DNA of 64,000 nt, from NCBI GenBank assembly GCA_000320605.2, contig KB445810.1:439722-503721 (forward strand). Reading direction: 5' to 3'. The notes beneath the pieces are model-generated. The model made no database searches. It had not been told where the DNA came from and saw only the letters and a program-made list of their open reading frames with translations. Shown here piece by piece: positions 1 to 11,370 of this stretch. Source of the stretch: Gelatoporia subvermispora B. Taxonomy: Eukaryota > Basidiomycota > Agaricomycetes > Polyporales > Gelatoporiaceae. Each line of letters starts with the position of its first letter. The first letter of the stretch is position 1. A program made the translations under genes and the position numbers.

Positions 1-1
1 C

Positions 2-3000
2 GATTTCGAGGACTCGATGAAGCGCGCCTTTGGAGACGACTGGGCGACCGTCCGTGGTTGCACCCACACTGATGCGTTGAGGGATACAAGCGAGGCCATG
101 GAGAAGCAGCTCAGAGAGGTGGCGACCACTGCGGCTGCAGAACAAGTCGACGAAGCGGCACGTGGCCCTGCACCCCCGTCGAGAGAATCGAGGTGGGGCC
201 ACCCGAGGTGCAATGTCGCTCCAATTCCTGGCATTTCGCGTCGCATGCACCATTGTGGGCATTCGAAGCCTGGTGCTCGGTCCCCTCCACGCCACCCCGA
301 GTCCTACACAGCTTGGCTCAGGGACCGTCTCTCTCGTGATGGTCGGACTGGCGCGCCTTCCCCGCGTGAAGGACCGGTACCGAGCGGTGTGCCAGAGCCA
401 ATCTCTGCTCCGTTCGTTGTTCCGCCGCCTCCGCCTCCGCCGCTTCCGACATATGCGCCGTCCCTGCCCTTCTGGTCTGCTCCCGAGTCGTGGAGTATGC
501 TCCCGCATATGCCTCCCCCGCCGCCACCGCCGCCCTCATTCTTGCCCTATCAACCTCCTGAGGTCCGTTCCTCTCAGTGGGCCGGATGGGCTGCAACCCC
601 GCCGCCGCCGGTCTTGTCCTATCCCTCTGCGCCGCGCAACGCCGGCCCAGTTCCAACTCTAGAACGGGAGCGAAATGCCTCTACTACTGCTCCTCGTTCT
701 GCGGAACCAGAGTCGTCTCCTCATCATGTTACAGCCGCAATGCACTTCGGCATCACTTGCGACGCCTGTCGCAAACGTGGCTTCACGGGAGTTAGGTTCA
801 AGTGCCTGGATTGTCAAGGTATGTCTGCTTGACACGTAGGACTAGCGACCTCTTCTCACGAGTCGTTCATACCTAGATTTCGATCTCTGTGGCGACTGCA
901 TGTCCTCACCCGCCATGAGAGGACATCACTCGTTTAGACACGAGTTCTTCCCAGTCGACAAGCCAAATGATCTCACGGCGTATACACGGGCTCGCTCAAC
1001 TCGTCTTCCGTTCTCGGCACCGTTACACAGCAGCGTCACCTGCGATGCCTGCGGAGAATATGGGATCGTCGGTGTCAGACACAAGTGCCTGGTGTGTGAA
1101 GGTGGGCAACGCTCATTTGATCGCTGTATCGCTTTCGCTCAGATGACTATGTACAGATTTCGATCTCTGCACCAACTGCCTCTCGTCTTCTCTTGCTCGT
1201 GCTAACCACGCGGCGTCTCACCCTTTCTTTCCTGTTGAACACCCGGGAGATCTGAGCTCGTATGTCCAAGCTCGTGATGAGCACTTCCGCTCCGTTGCTC
1301 CTCCGGTCGCACCCGCTCCGGTCTCAACACCCGCAACTCCGGTGCACAGAAATATCATTTGCGACCATTGCGACATGGAAATCGTTGGGGTCCGTCACAA
1401 GTGCCTTGACTGCCCGGACTTTGACCTGTGCAGCCAGTGCATCGCGAGCCCTGATGTTCGCACTGCACACGATGCGAACCACCAGTTCTTTGAGATCGAG
1501 CAACCTGGTCACGTCTACGTGCACACGGTCTTCACTGGAGATGGAGAACGAGCACCGGGTACAGATGCCTCGCAGCACAGGAATCCCAAGAACAGTGGAG
1601 TAGTTTCCACTCCAAGCCCGATTCCCCAGGGTGCAACCTGTAATCTCTGCGACTCCTACATCTTGGGCGACCGATACGTAAGCACTTGAGGCTACATAAG
1701 TGGCCAAAGCTAACCTCTTGTGCAGAAATGCTTGAACTGTCCTGATTTCGACACATGCAGCTCATGCTTCAGGTAAGTCAGTTCTGTGGTCGCAGTCAAA
1801 CAAAAGCGCTGATGGCTGCCGCGACTATAGTATCACTCCAGAGCAACACCCCGAGCATGGTTTCGTAAAGATCACTGCGCCCGGGGACTTGCAGGTGCGC
1901 AATGGTCTCCGCCGCAATGTGCTCCACTATGCCACGTGCGATATCTGCCGCAAGCGAATCAATGGCGTCCGGTACAAGGTATGTGTTTACTGTACTACTC
2001 CGCTCAACGTTCTTCACTCACACTGCGACGACAGTGTATGCATAAGTCATGCCCGGATTTCGATCTCTGTCAAGATTGCGAGGCGTTCCCGGTGCCAATG
2101 CACCCGCCGTCCCACCCTTTACTCAAGTTGAAGACTGCGGACGCAGTCATACCCGCGGTCCACGATCGTCAGGATGTGGCACCGGCACCAGCACTTATCG
2201 GCGACTCTTTTGGTCTGTCAACGCCCCAGCGCCGACCCCGAGTTACGGTGGAGGACGTATCTGATGTGGAGTTTCCTGCACGAGCGCCCCTGAGCGAGAC
2301 TCTGCCTTACACTCTCGCTGTAATCTCTGAGGTTCCAAAGGATCCCGCACGTCCTGAGACCCCTGAACAGCTGGTCGAGCAGCCAGAGATCAAGCTGATT
2401 GACATTGAGGACGGCCCCCAGGTTCTGAGCGAGCAGAATGAGGTCACGACGACTCTCGACGGATTCACTACTCCATCGGAAGCCCCTACCTCGTCGGAGT
2501 CGACCACATCTATCCCTCGCTTGGGCCCTGTCAACAACGACTGGCGCGAGTTCTGGCCAGAAATGACTTCTGTTTTGAAACACTTGCTCCAGCCAACGTC
2601 GCCTGGCGTTGGTCTTGACGTGCCTCAAAATGCCGAAGACATGGCGATTCCCGGTGCAATGCGGGAGGTGGCGCGGAACGCTGAACAAGGCGGCAGCAGC
2701 ACTCTCTACCAGGGATTCCCCCACCCTATTACCCTGGAGTCGCCTCTCATTGGCGAAGCGCTCTTGTCTAGACCGTCGGAAGTGACGAACGCCTCTAGGC
2801 CGGTAACCGTCGAGGAGGTCGGGCGTCTGTTGAGTGATCTCACGATTCGCTCGACCACAGCCAAGAACCGCTCTCCACCCGTCCTGCCAAAGATCGTTGA
2901 GCCGCCAAAGCTGGTCAACTCCGCACCTCTCGATCTTCCTCTGACCGCGACGTTCATCTCGGATGTCAACGTCCCTGACGGTCAAGTCTTCCCCCCAGGC

Positions 3001-3737
3001 GCCGAATTCGTTAAGTCTTGGAAGATGAAGAACAACGGTACACGCGACTGGCCCGAATCTACGGAGTTGGTGTATGTGGCCGGAAATCGCATGCCTTCGG
3101 GCGAGAACAGCCAGATGAGAGTCAATGTCGGTGCAGTACCTGTCGACGCAGAGGTCGAAATTGTAGCTGGAGAGATGAAGGTACGTTGTCTCCATGGACG
3201 TATCGTCGCACCTACTCATTTTGAATCGAAGGCGCCTGAGGACCCGGGACGATACATCAGCTACTGGCGTTTGACCGACGGCAATGGCAACTTCTTCGGG
3301 CACAGTGTCTGGGTCGAGTGCGTCACATTTCTGACTGTCAGGACATTTTTACTCACCAGCGTGGCAGAATCAATGTTATTGAGATGCAGTTGAGCACGGA
3401 GAACTCCTCGGTCGACGAATCTATGGCCTCCTCATCCATCATCATGCCGCACTCTGCACCTGAGCGCTCCTCGGTTGGGTCAAATCCCCTCGGACAGGCA
3501 CCCAACTCTGCTTCCACATTGTCATGTTCTATCCCTTCGGCACCTGCATCCGAGGCCGGATCGTTGGGTTCTGTCCCGTCGCTGGTAGAGCTTGAGGTCT
3601 CCTCGCCTACCTTGTCAGATGACGAGATATACGAGGACAGTCGATCCGAGGTATTCGTCTCTGCTCCGACGCAGACTCGGCGGGTGCAGGATGTTGAGTA
3701 CGTCATGCTGTATGAGACCTCGTCGGAAGATGAGTAG
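2..3737 (+). CDS. NBR1: NBR1-like selective autophagy receptor, 5' partial
   Basis: Cargo receptor of selective autophagy (family role). The frame is open to the left edge, so the N-terminus, where NBR1 carries a PB1 domain, lies outside. Eight exons: 2-818, 877-1101, 1157-1677, 1726-1772, 1831-1978, 2035-3180, 3232-3317 and 3368-3737 sum to exactly 1120 codons. A Pro-rich stretch comes first. Then five ZZ zinc fingers follow, each with CxxC pairs, a D-F-D-L/T-C core and distal histidines; four of the five are interrupted by an intron, the third is not. After a long linker (about 2.1-2.9 kb) comes the NBR1 central Ig-like 'four-tryptophan' domain (W at SWKMKNNGTRDWP, then YWRLTDGNGNFFG and WVE). 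The C-terminus holds an acidic Y-V-M-L (3699-3710), a fit to the Atg8-binding motif. I saw no UBA domain. The intron at 3181-3231 is a multiple of three with no stop, but removing it restores the family sequence. Confidence 0.9.
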
Positions 3738-4863
3738 TTCTCATCTACATAACCACGGACGGTATTTATCTCGGAGGCGTTCTGTATGTTGTGACGTGTT
3801 GTCTATGCTCCAGGATCATTTCTTGAGTTCGATTGTATCATGTACTTCTTCCACCTCACTCCTTGCATGTCTAGTTCACGCGTCCCGAGGCGGAACTTGT
3901 AGAATAGTTTGTGGTTTTGCACCTTGTTAGCAGAATCACTACGACTGGCCGCGCACAAATATAGTCGACTGTGTACAATATAGGGGTTGTTCGTGTGCAA
4001 GAACGAAGGTTAACCGAGAGCAACTTAATCATCGGTACATGTAAAGCTAAGGCGGTGGTGGTTCAGAGTATGCTGGAGGCAGGCTAGGAACGTCTCCGTC
4101 AGGGTTTGGATCTCCGGGGCGAGGATCTGCTGCTGGACGCTCCTGTGAGTTGTCCGGGTATTTGGCCTAACACGGACAAGTTCTCTTGTCCACTCAGAGC
4201 CCCCTTGCTCTTGCATTGTGCATTCTCCGTGTGTTATTCTTCCGCCACGTAGACAGCCAATGTAGCCAATTTCTGTAACTGCCTCATGCGGAAACATTCG
4301 AAGAACATCATCCCTTCAGATCCCCCGATGCGTTCCACTATCCCCGATTGCCGTATTGTTGCAGGACTTGGTTCTGAGTTCGCCGATTCCTTCGTGGACG
4401 AGAGTGGACAATGTTGTATTTCGAAACAATTGGGGCGTGTCCAAGAGTAACCCACCTGACATAAGGAAGCCACTGGCCGTGTTGTTAGTCCAAACGAATG
4501 ATACTGGTATAGCGAGCGCAACGGTTTGGGTACAGAGGTGTAGAAATTACGACAAAGAAAACATGATCAACGTGCCTCAAGGGACTGCTCAATATCGAAC
4601 AGCGGAGGTCTGCGGTCAGGAGTGCTACAACGGTCTAGGTCCATGGTTGAATTCGCATGAGGTGAAATGGAAATGAAGATGCTGCATATAGACCTCTATT
4701 GAGTGTGTTTCCTATCGTCGAGGTCGTGGCTTCCCTGTATAGGCGAGTAAGCAGGGGGCGGGTCGCTCGCGTCAGGAAAATGTCGTGTTGGCTTTGACGC
4801 CTTTGGCCTACCTTTCGAGGCTTTCCGGCGTCTTTGCTTCCTCGTCACGCGTCGCAAAGGTGT
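3738..4863. other. intergenic, no gene recognised
   Basis: Between the convergent ends of the NBR1-like gene and paralogue A. Short open frames exist (up to about 106 codons at 4356-4676), but none shows a domain, a signal peptide or credible introns. Probably 3' UTRs of both neighbours. Confidence 0.5.
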
Positions 4864-6070
4864 TCAAGGCGCACGCAAGGTCCAAAAAGGCGGGAAAGTA
4901 AACTTGATATTTTCCTGATGCGGGGACTCAGAAGAGATGCTCAGACGCGGCCCTTGTTGAGACCCTTCTAATAGCGACGTGCTTTCTGTGTCTTCGGGTG
5001 GAGGCATCTCGGATGGGGAGGGCGCGGCCTGCTTCGAGCAATCAGTCAGTATATTAATAGGATATCGTGATGGCTGTGACAGAAATCTTACTGTGTCGGC
5101 TGGCGGGCTGCCGTGCGCCATTGTCGGGAATTGCTCTTGTCGGGGGAGCTCCCGCCTTAGAGACATCACGAGTTCCCCTCCTTCCTGCCCAAGCTAAGTC
5201 GTTTCCACTGCGTCTGTCGCGAGAACTATACCTCCAGGCAGTACTATAGCGCCTTCAACACGAGCCATTGCCGCCGCTGCGTCTCTCGACCTCCTGATCC
5301 TTCGCCGCAGAGCTATAACTACACACGATATAGCATAGAGTACTATCCCGACCACAACGGACACAGCAGAGATCCACGCGGTGTTGGTTCTGGTGTGCCC
5401 CAGTGAGGCGACCGAATTCGAACCGCTGGAAGGGGAAGCACTTGCAATAGAGGAAGACGAGGAAGATGCGGAGGACGCAGCGAAGTCCGCAGTGGCAGTG
5501 AAGGTAGGTAACACGCCAGTTAAGAGACATGAGACGAACGGGTTCTGGCCCGAGACACAGCTCTTTGATGAGCCCACTTCGACGGTATACTCGAGTTCTT
5601 CATGTGGGCAATGAGACAAGTCGGAGACAGACAGCGTAGATGCGAACGACGTACCGGGTGATAAAAGGGAAAGGGTGTTCGATTGCTGTACGTAGGTGAA
5701 ACTAACTTGCTGGCTAACGTTGAGGTCGACTGTCCATTGAAGACTAGAGGCGTTGATTGTACCGAAATCTATGAAAACTGGATCGCCTGGGGAAAGCTCG
5801 CGATTCGGTACAGTCCATAGATGCTACACACATCCATTGGGTCATGGTGCCATTGACAATACGGAGAAACGCACGATTGGTGGCTTGGAAAAAAGGTATA
5901 ATCAGATTTGTCGTCGATGAGCCTTGTCTGCGACACACCTCCTCCGTCCATGACATCACAATTGGGTCGCATTGTGTCAGTTGCTCACCGGTCGGCGAAA
6001 TTGAGAACGATGCGCGAGCAAAGGGTATCGCGGTTAATGATACAAGTGATCGAGACCATGGCGAGCGCAT
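4864..6070 (-). CDS. Ser/Thr-rich single-pass membrane protein, paralogue A
   Basis: Five exons: 6070-5939, 5823-5655, 5597-5245, 5184-5092 and 5028-4864, giving 303 aa. Signal peptide (MRSPWSRSLV...FARA), then a small ectodomain with TQCDPIVMSWTEE, WTVPNRELSPGDPV, SSLQWTVDLNVSQQVSFTYV and a Cys-containing VEVGSSKSC segment. A Ser/Thr/Ala-rich stalk leads to one TM helix (WISAVSVVVGIVLYAISCVVIAL), a stop-transfer RRRIRR and a cytoplasmic tail. The donor GTACTG of the third intron was chosen because it alone joins the TM exon in frame to the conserved tail block (GGELVMSLRRELP). Unspliced, the frame stops at 5194. I know no characterised function; the layout suggests a cell-surface sensor or wall-linked protein, which is inference. 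A pairs with B: they share promoter sequence and lack an intron that C-E have. No PPxY motif in the tail. Confidence 0.8.
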
Positions 6071-6727
6071 TGTTATGACAAACGCGGAAGATGTTGCAGC
6101 GTTGGTTTCGCTGAGACGGGACAGATTCATGGTGGGTGGTACGCTCATTGAAAGCGAGGTCGACGACGACCACAGCGAGGAGGCATGTCGATTGACAGAT
6201 TGATCACACGTCGTGTCGCTTTTGAATCTGCCGAGCTCGACCGCCATGCTGATCGGGTCCTACTAGTAGCATCTCTGGTCAGAAAGCTGTGCGCTCCGAG
6301 TCATTTCGTGTCGAATTATGCGGCGTATGTTCAACATACAATAGACCGAAGGAGAGAAGACTGCTGAGCACTTTGAAGTCGAATGTTCGTTGTAACGCAG
6401 ATGCGCCTTGACAGGTGCGAGGTCTCGATTGATCTTGACGCGATCACCTGACTTGTTTGCATAGGAATTGGAACCACACGACGGACCGTGAAGCTGCAGC
6501 GCTCCTCACGAGGAAGAAATGATAGCGATTCGAGTATGCACCAGTCACACATACCCACCGATGTTTGTAAGTGCCTGTAACATCAGATTCCAGTTGCATC
6601 CTATGATGACCGCACGAAAGCAGGCGATGTAATGTCATTTTTGAGACATCAGACGTTGTATGTGATATAACGTATCGATAGCCAACTGCACGCCATACCT
6701 GGATATTTCTGTCCATAGCCATGGGGA
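6071..6727. other. intergenic between paralogues A and B
   Basis: Holds the promoter of A (shared 20-nt element at 6186-6205) and the 3' flank of B. The part near 6600-6727 resembles the 3' flank of paralogue C at about 8100-8250, relevant to the loss of B's tail. No other gene seen. Confidence 0.5.
6186..6205 (-). promoter_or_regulatory. 20-nt element shared by paralogues A and B
   Basis: Twenty identical bases (plus strand tgtcgattgacagattgatc) lie 116 bp upstream of the A start and 120 bp upstream of the B start (7594-7613), in a region otherwise diverged. It may be a regulatory site or just a remnant of duplication. Confidence 0.4.
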
Positions 6728-7474
6728 TCAGTAAATGATATATATGTACACACAAATTACCACAACAGATGCAGCAGAAATCCACGCGGTGTTGATTCCG
6801 GTCTGCCCTGACGCGGACGACTTTGACACGGGGGAGGGGGAAGCGCTCACGCTCGTGAAAGACGAGGATGACGTGGAGGACGCAGCGAAAATCGTGGTAG
6901 CTGTGAAGGTGGGTAACTCGCCGGTTGAGAGGGACGAGACGAGCGAGTTCTGGCCCGGGAGACAGCTCTTTGATGAGCCCGCCTCGACGGTATACTCGAG
7001 TTCTTCATGTGGACAATGAGACTCGGAGACAGGCAGAGTAGATACGAACGACGCACCGGAGGATAAGAGGAGAAAAGTGTTCGATTGCTGTACGTAGGTG
7101 AAGCTCACGTGCTGGCTGACGCTGAGGTCGATTGTCCATTGAAGACTAGAGGCGTTGATTATACCGAAGTCTATGAGAACCGGATCTCCTGGTGCAATCT
7201 CGCGATTTGGTACAGCCCACAGGTGCTAACCACATCCATTGAGTCGCGATGCAATTACGGCATAGAAAAACCCACAATCGGTGGCTAGAAAATACCAGTT
7301 TTTAGGTCTGGCGTCAACGGACTGTCTGCGACTACCGCTTACCTCCTCCGTCCACGACAGCACAATTGCGTCGCATTGTGTCAGTATATCACCGCTCGAC
7401 GAGGTTGAGAACGATGCGAGAGCGAGGTGTAGCGCGGTCAATAGCACTAGTGATTGAGAGCATGGCGAGCGCAT
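6728..7474 (-). CDS. Ser/Thr-rich membrane protein, paralogue B, tail-less
   Basis: Three exons: 7474-7343 and 7225-7057, the same lengths as in A (132 and 169 nt), then 7002-6728, giving 191 aa. Signal peptide MRSPCSQSLVLLTALHLALA, ectodomain with TQCDAIVLSWTEE and WAVPNREIAPGDPV, Ser/Thr stalk, then a TM segment WISAASVVVICVYIYIIY that runs straight into a stop codon. There is no stop-transfer arginine run and no cytoplasmic tail, unlike A, C and E. The sequence after the TM matches the 3' flank of paralogue C, so a deletion of tail exons is the simple explanation. The protein may still be made and inserted. Confidence 0.65.
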
Positions 7475-8258
7475 TGTCTCGGAGGGCGGGTAAGCCAACA
7501 GGAAGTTGCTGCGTTTGTTCTGAAGCGAAACAGGTCGATGGTGTGCACAGGCGTGGCTGTGGTGACATGGAAAGCAACGATGACGACTAGGCGTGTCGAT
7601 TGACAGATTGATCGCACGTCTAGTGCATCTGCCGAACTCGATCACTACGCCGATTAGATGAATGAGATGGGAGGGAGTCTCCCTTCTCAAAGAGGTGTGC
7701 TCGTGAGCCATGTAGGGCCGAATTACACTGCGAGCGTAGAACAGATGAACAGACTGCAGAACGCTTTTGTGGATCTCGAAGGATGCCCGTTGCGATGGAG
7801 GCACATCATGACAGCCGTGGGATCCCGATCAATTGAAACTCTCTCAGCAAAGGTCTGTGTCGCTTCGTTACTGGTAGAGTGGTCCCGGCCAGCTGAAGAC
7901 TCCAGAGTTCATGCATCGGGGAACACCTGGCGCTTTTCATATATTCATATATAAATGGCCCGCTCATGCCGACAACGGACTAGCAAGGCTGCGGTGGCCC
8001 TTCACTAAGTTGAAGATCAAGAACAGTGACCTAAGCATTCAAATTTACGAGCGGTGTATACCCACTCATCATTGCTTCCAAAAGTAGATCCTAGTCACTT
8101 TGTATAATGATCGCGCAAGAGTAGGCGATGCGATGTTGAGATCCGGCGCATGCGATGCAACCGATCGATGATCTACTGTCTTCTATATACATATATTGTA
8201 GCCCAAGATATGGTGGTCAGCAAACGACATATCAGTACACACAACAGTTGATTAAATA
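7475..8258. other. intergenic between paralogues B and C
   Basis: Upstream region of B (element at 7594-7613) and 3' flank of C. Short frames here show no recognisable domain. Confidence 0.5.
7594..7613 (-). promoter_or_regulatory. 20-nt element shared by paralogues A and B
   Basis: The B copy of the element at 6186-6205, 120 bp upstream of the B start codon, identical over 20 bases. Confidence 0.4.
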
Positions 8259-9550
8259 TTACGAAAGCGTTGCGTGCGAGTCGACCCCGCTACCGGTCTC
8301 GTCTACAGGATTCGACACTACCATGTATGGCGGTGGCGCATCTTTCGAGGTACCGTCAGATGCAATGTTCCAGCCCTGTCCGGTCGTGGAAGCCATCCTT
8401 GTGTTCAGAGAGGTCGGGGGCGGAGAGTATGAACCCTAGGTACGCCACGCAGTGAGCAAGCATGACGATAATCAGTAGCTAAATACGGGAGAAGCCTTAC
8501 TGGTGGGCCAGTATATGTCAGAGGCATAGTAGGCGTTTCTTCCGGCCTGTGATGTTCCAGGCTGAAATGGGTGATGATTTCCCCATTATATGCGCGTTGT
8601 GCTGTGTCGTTCGCGTTCAATTGCAATTCCAGACTGGTTTTATTGCGATGAAACTGACCTGTGATATCAACAGACGCTGCGGCGCCGCCCATCTGATAAT
8701 ACGTCTGTTGGTTCCTGCGTTTACGCCACCAGACGATAAGTGTTGTCGGTATGGCACACACGAATACCCCGATGACAATTCCAATCGCAATTATCCACCG
8801 ATTACTAGCATCTGTCTTTGTCGGCGTGGCTACACCCGAAGCAGTGGCGGATGAAGAACTTGGGGTCACACCGGACGCCGGTGTGCTCGATGCGACTTGC
8901 GTAGATGACGGCGGCCCAGAGGACGTAATAGCATCGGCGGATGAATTGGAAGTTGGAAGGGTACTGTTTTCTCCAAAAAGGCAGGTCGTCGAAGGGCCCC
9001 CTCCAACGACGTACTCATCAGCTGCACGTAGAACGTCGATCTCAGTGACACCAAACCGGAGAGTATAAAGAACGCACCAGACACTAGTACTGAATCCGGA
9101 TTCGATTGCTGAGTATAGGTGAAACTAACGTTTTGTCCTGCGCATCGGTCGATATTTGCGGTAGAGCTAGAGAGACCTGTAGATACTCACCAACGTTGAG
9201 CTGGACAGTCCACTGTAAGCTTGATGCATCGATAATGCCGAAGTCTACGAGTACTGGATCACCTGGATCGACTTCGCGATTTGGGACCGCCCATAGTTGC
9301 TACCGAAGGTATTGACTCGCGTCAGAAAAAATGAGACAGCCCGAGGTTACGCACGATTGGTGGCTACAATTTCTCGATGAATAAATAGCTGTCAATTGAA
9401 TTATGGAGGTCCTCCACATACCGCCTCAGTCCATGTCATCGTGACTGGTTCACATTGCACCAGTTCGCTACCTTCGGGCGAAATAGAGAACGATGCGTGA
9501 GCGAGGTGCACTGCAACCAGGAGTACAAGCAAAGCGGACAGTAAGTGCAT
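8259..9550 (-). CDS. Ser/Thr-rich membrane protein with PPxY tail, paralogue C
   Basis: Exons 9550-9422, 9299-9191, 9137-9078, 9021-8501 and 8435-8259, about 331 aa (312 if an in-frame 57-nt segment near 8650 is also spliced). Signal peptide MHLLSALLVLLVAVHLAHA; ectodomain with VQCEPVTMTWTEA, WAVPNREVDPGDPV and SSLQWTVQLNVG/GQNVSFTYTQ, where an extra intron (9190-9138) absent from A and B falls. Then DEYVVGGGPSTTC, a Ser/Thr stalk, a TM (WIIAIGIVIGVFVCAIPTTL), WWRKRR and a long tail. The tail has a block shared with A and E (NGEIITHFSLEHHRPEE) and ends with KDAPPPYMVVSNP (PPPY codons at 8325-8336). PPxY binds WW domains, for example of Rsp5/Nedd4 ubiquitin ligases (established for the motif, inferred here). 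Confidence 0.8.
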
Positions 9551-10132
9551 AATTTAGGTGTACGGGCGCTGGAAGAGACATCGCTGTGTTGCCCCTCCGG
9601 AGCCTAAATATACAGCGAACTGCACAACGGCCACACATGACAGGGCGATCATCACTTAAATACTTCTTCCGATGTAAACTGACAGATGGGTCACATCTCA
9701 CTGCCATTGCGGAGTTCACAGCTTCGGAACTTACGACGACGTCAGGTAATGAAGCCACCGATCATACTGCCGCCACAATTTGAAACAAGTCATCGATAGC
9801 TGCAAGTGGCAGAGCGTGGTGGCGAGGTGAGGTGAATCGACGAGCCATATGCGTTGCCAAGCGTATGTGTAGGTGCATCAGGGTGGGTGGGTGGCTTGAA
9901 CGGAAGAGACGTGAGTAAGATAAATGCGTACTAGCGGGGAATTGAGCAGGGCTGTGGGAATGCTTTCCCATTTGTCGACACTGATATATGATGACTGGCG
10001 CTGAAGGCCACTGTCATCGCAATTGAGGTTAACTCTAGTGCTACGATGCATGATAGTGGGTGTATATACGGGTCCGAGCGGCACAGCATAGAGTTGGCAG
10101 GAAGATGTTGGATAAGCGAGCCCATCCCGCTG
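9551..10132. other. intergenic between paralogue C and pseudogene D
   Basis: Upstream region of C, including a GTGGCAG-type element, and the 3' flank of D. No other gene seen. Confidence 0.5.
9804..9812 (-). promoter_or_regulatory. AAGTGGCAG element upstream of C (also D and E)
   Basis: The 9-mer (plus-strand reading) recurs 254 bp upstream of the C start, at 11601-11609 (231 bp before D) and at 13952-13960 (242 bp before E), in GC-rich purine context in C and D. Conserved position suggests a regulatory site or shared ancestry. Confidence 0.35.
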
Positions 10133-11370
10133 CTAGACACGCTGCCTTGGAACACCCCATGAGGTCACATATGAAGGGGGCGCATCTTTAGTATCGTCGC
10201 TTGATACACATACACTTACAGCCCTCTCAACCAGAGAGGTTGCCACCATGATAGTACTCTGTGTTTCCGGTCTACCTTGCGCTAAAGGAGAATATTCAGC
10301 CTAAGTACATTAAGCAATTAGTCCGCACGGCTGGTCAGATAGCTGGCTTTGGAGAGACCTTACGGGCTCGCTGGCATCCGGCATACCTGAGGGAAGCATC
10401 CCTGCTAGGGTGCCACGCTCCAAGTCAAACGTGATGGGCATCGTCATTTCTCTTCCATGTGAATGCTGTGCTGTATCTACCAACTTAAGCCAGAACGTTG
10501 CAGTAAGTCCCGTGTTGAGAATACCAACCTGACCATCCAGCTGATGAGAGTTCTTCTTTGTATTGCTGCGTTTACGCCGCCAGATGATGAGCACAATCAA
10601 CACAGCACTGACGAGTATTGCGAGCACAGCCCCGATAGCGATGTTCCCCACATTGCTAATTCCTGGCTTTGTCTGCTTGGCTGTGCTCACGACACCGGTG
10701 GAGGGAGAGCTGGAGGTCGCAGAAGAAGCTGGTGTACTGGACACAGTTTGCGAAGATACGGTCAAATTAGCAGTCGGGGCCGATGTCGAGGACGGATTTC
10801 CTCCAGAAAGGCATGCCGTGGAAGTACCTGCTTGGACAACGCAATCATCATCTGCTTGGATGTAACATGGACCGAAATTGGGAAGGAGGGGAGGCTCTAC
10901 CCGAGGCCAACACAGAATGGATCTTCGACAATTGAACATAGGTGAAAGTGACATTTTGCCATGAGCACCGGCAGTTCAATATGTCATGTTTTCACAGTGA
11001 AGCTTCGAGTTACTCACCGGCCTGAAGTTGAACGGTCCACTGGAAACTCGATGCATTGATTATGCCGAAGTCAACAATGACTGGATCGTATGCTGCAATT
11101 TCGCGGTCTGGGGCTGCCCATAGATGCTACCGCAAGCGACTGAGGGTACCGCCGCGAGAACAGAAGAAGGTTGACTTACTATTAGTGGCTGAAGTGCATG
11201 AGCAAGATACTGTGAAGCAAATTTGATGCCCTCGGACATACCTGTTCCGTCCACGACATCACAGCTGGCTCGCATTATATCAGTTCACTACCGTTCGGCA
11301 GAATGGATAATGACGCATAAGCGAAGGGGAGTGAAGCCAACAGTGAAAGACAAGTAGCCCGCGCGCGCAT
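10133..11370 (-). pseudogene. paralogue D, decayed membrane-protein copy
   Basis: Clearly homologous to E throughout: signal peptide starting MRARATCLSLLASLPFAYA, PNGSELI, SWTEQ, ADDDCVVQAGTSTACLSGG, Ser/Thr stalk, TM (IAIGAVLAILVSAVLIVLII), RRKRS, HQLDGQ, the tail block GREMTMPITFDLERGTLAG and a PPSY motif (10169-10180). Breaks: an in-frame TAA at 11275-11277, where E reads CAA; loss of the AG acceptor before the QNVTFTY exon (around 10962), where E has CTAG; and a one-base frame change after the PPSY motif. The stalk-TM-tail exon is still open (10310 to about 10860), so decay looks recent or partial. Confidence 0.75.

Noticed and set aside
2218..3303. 361-codon minus-strand frame
   Set aside because: Antisense shadow of the NBR1-like gene's linker and Ig-like domain.
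4356..4676. 106-codon frame downstream of the NBR1-like gene
   Set aside because: No domain or conserved motif; placed between convergent genes.
5744..6247. Upstream start for paralogue A at 6247
   Set aside because: The frame is open, but the signal peptide starts at 6070, matching B, C and E in position and length; the extra 59 residues lie over the shared promoter element.
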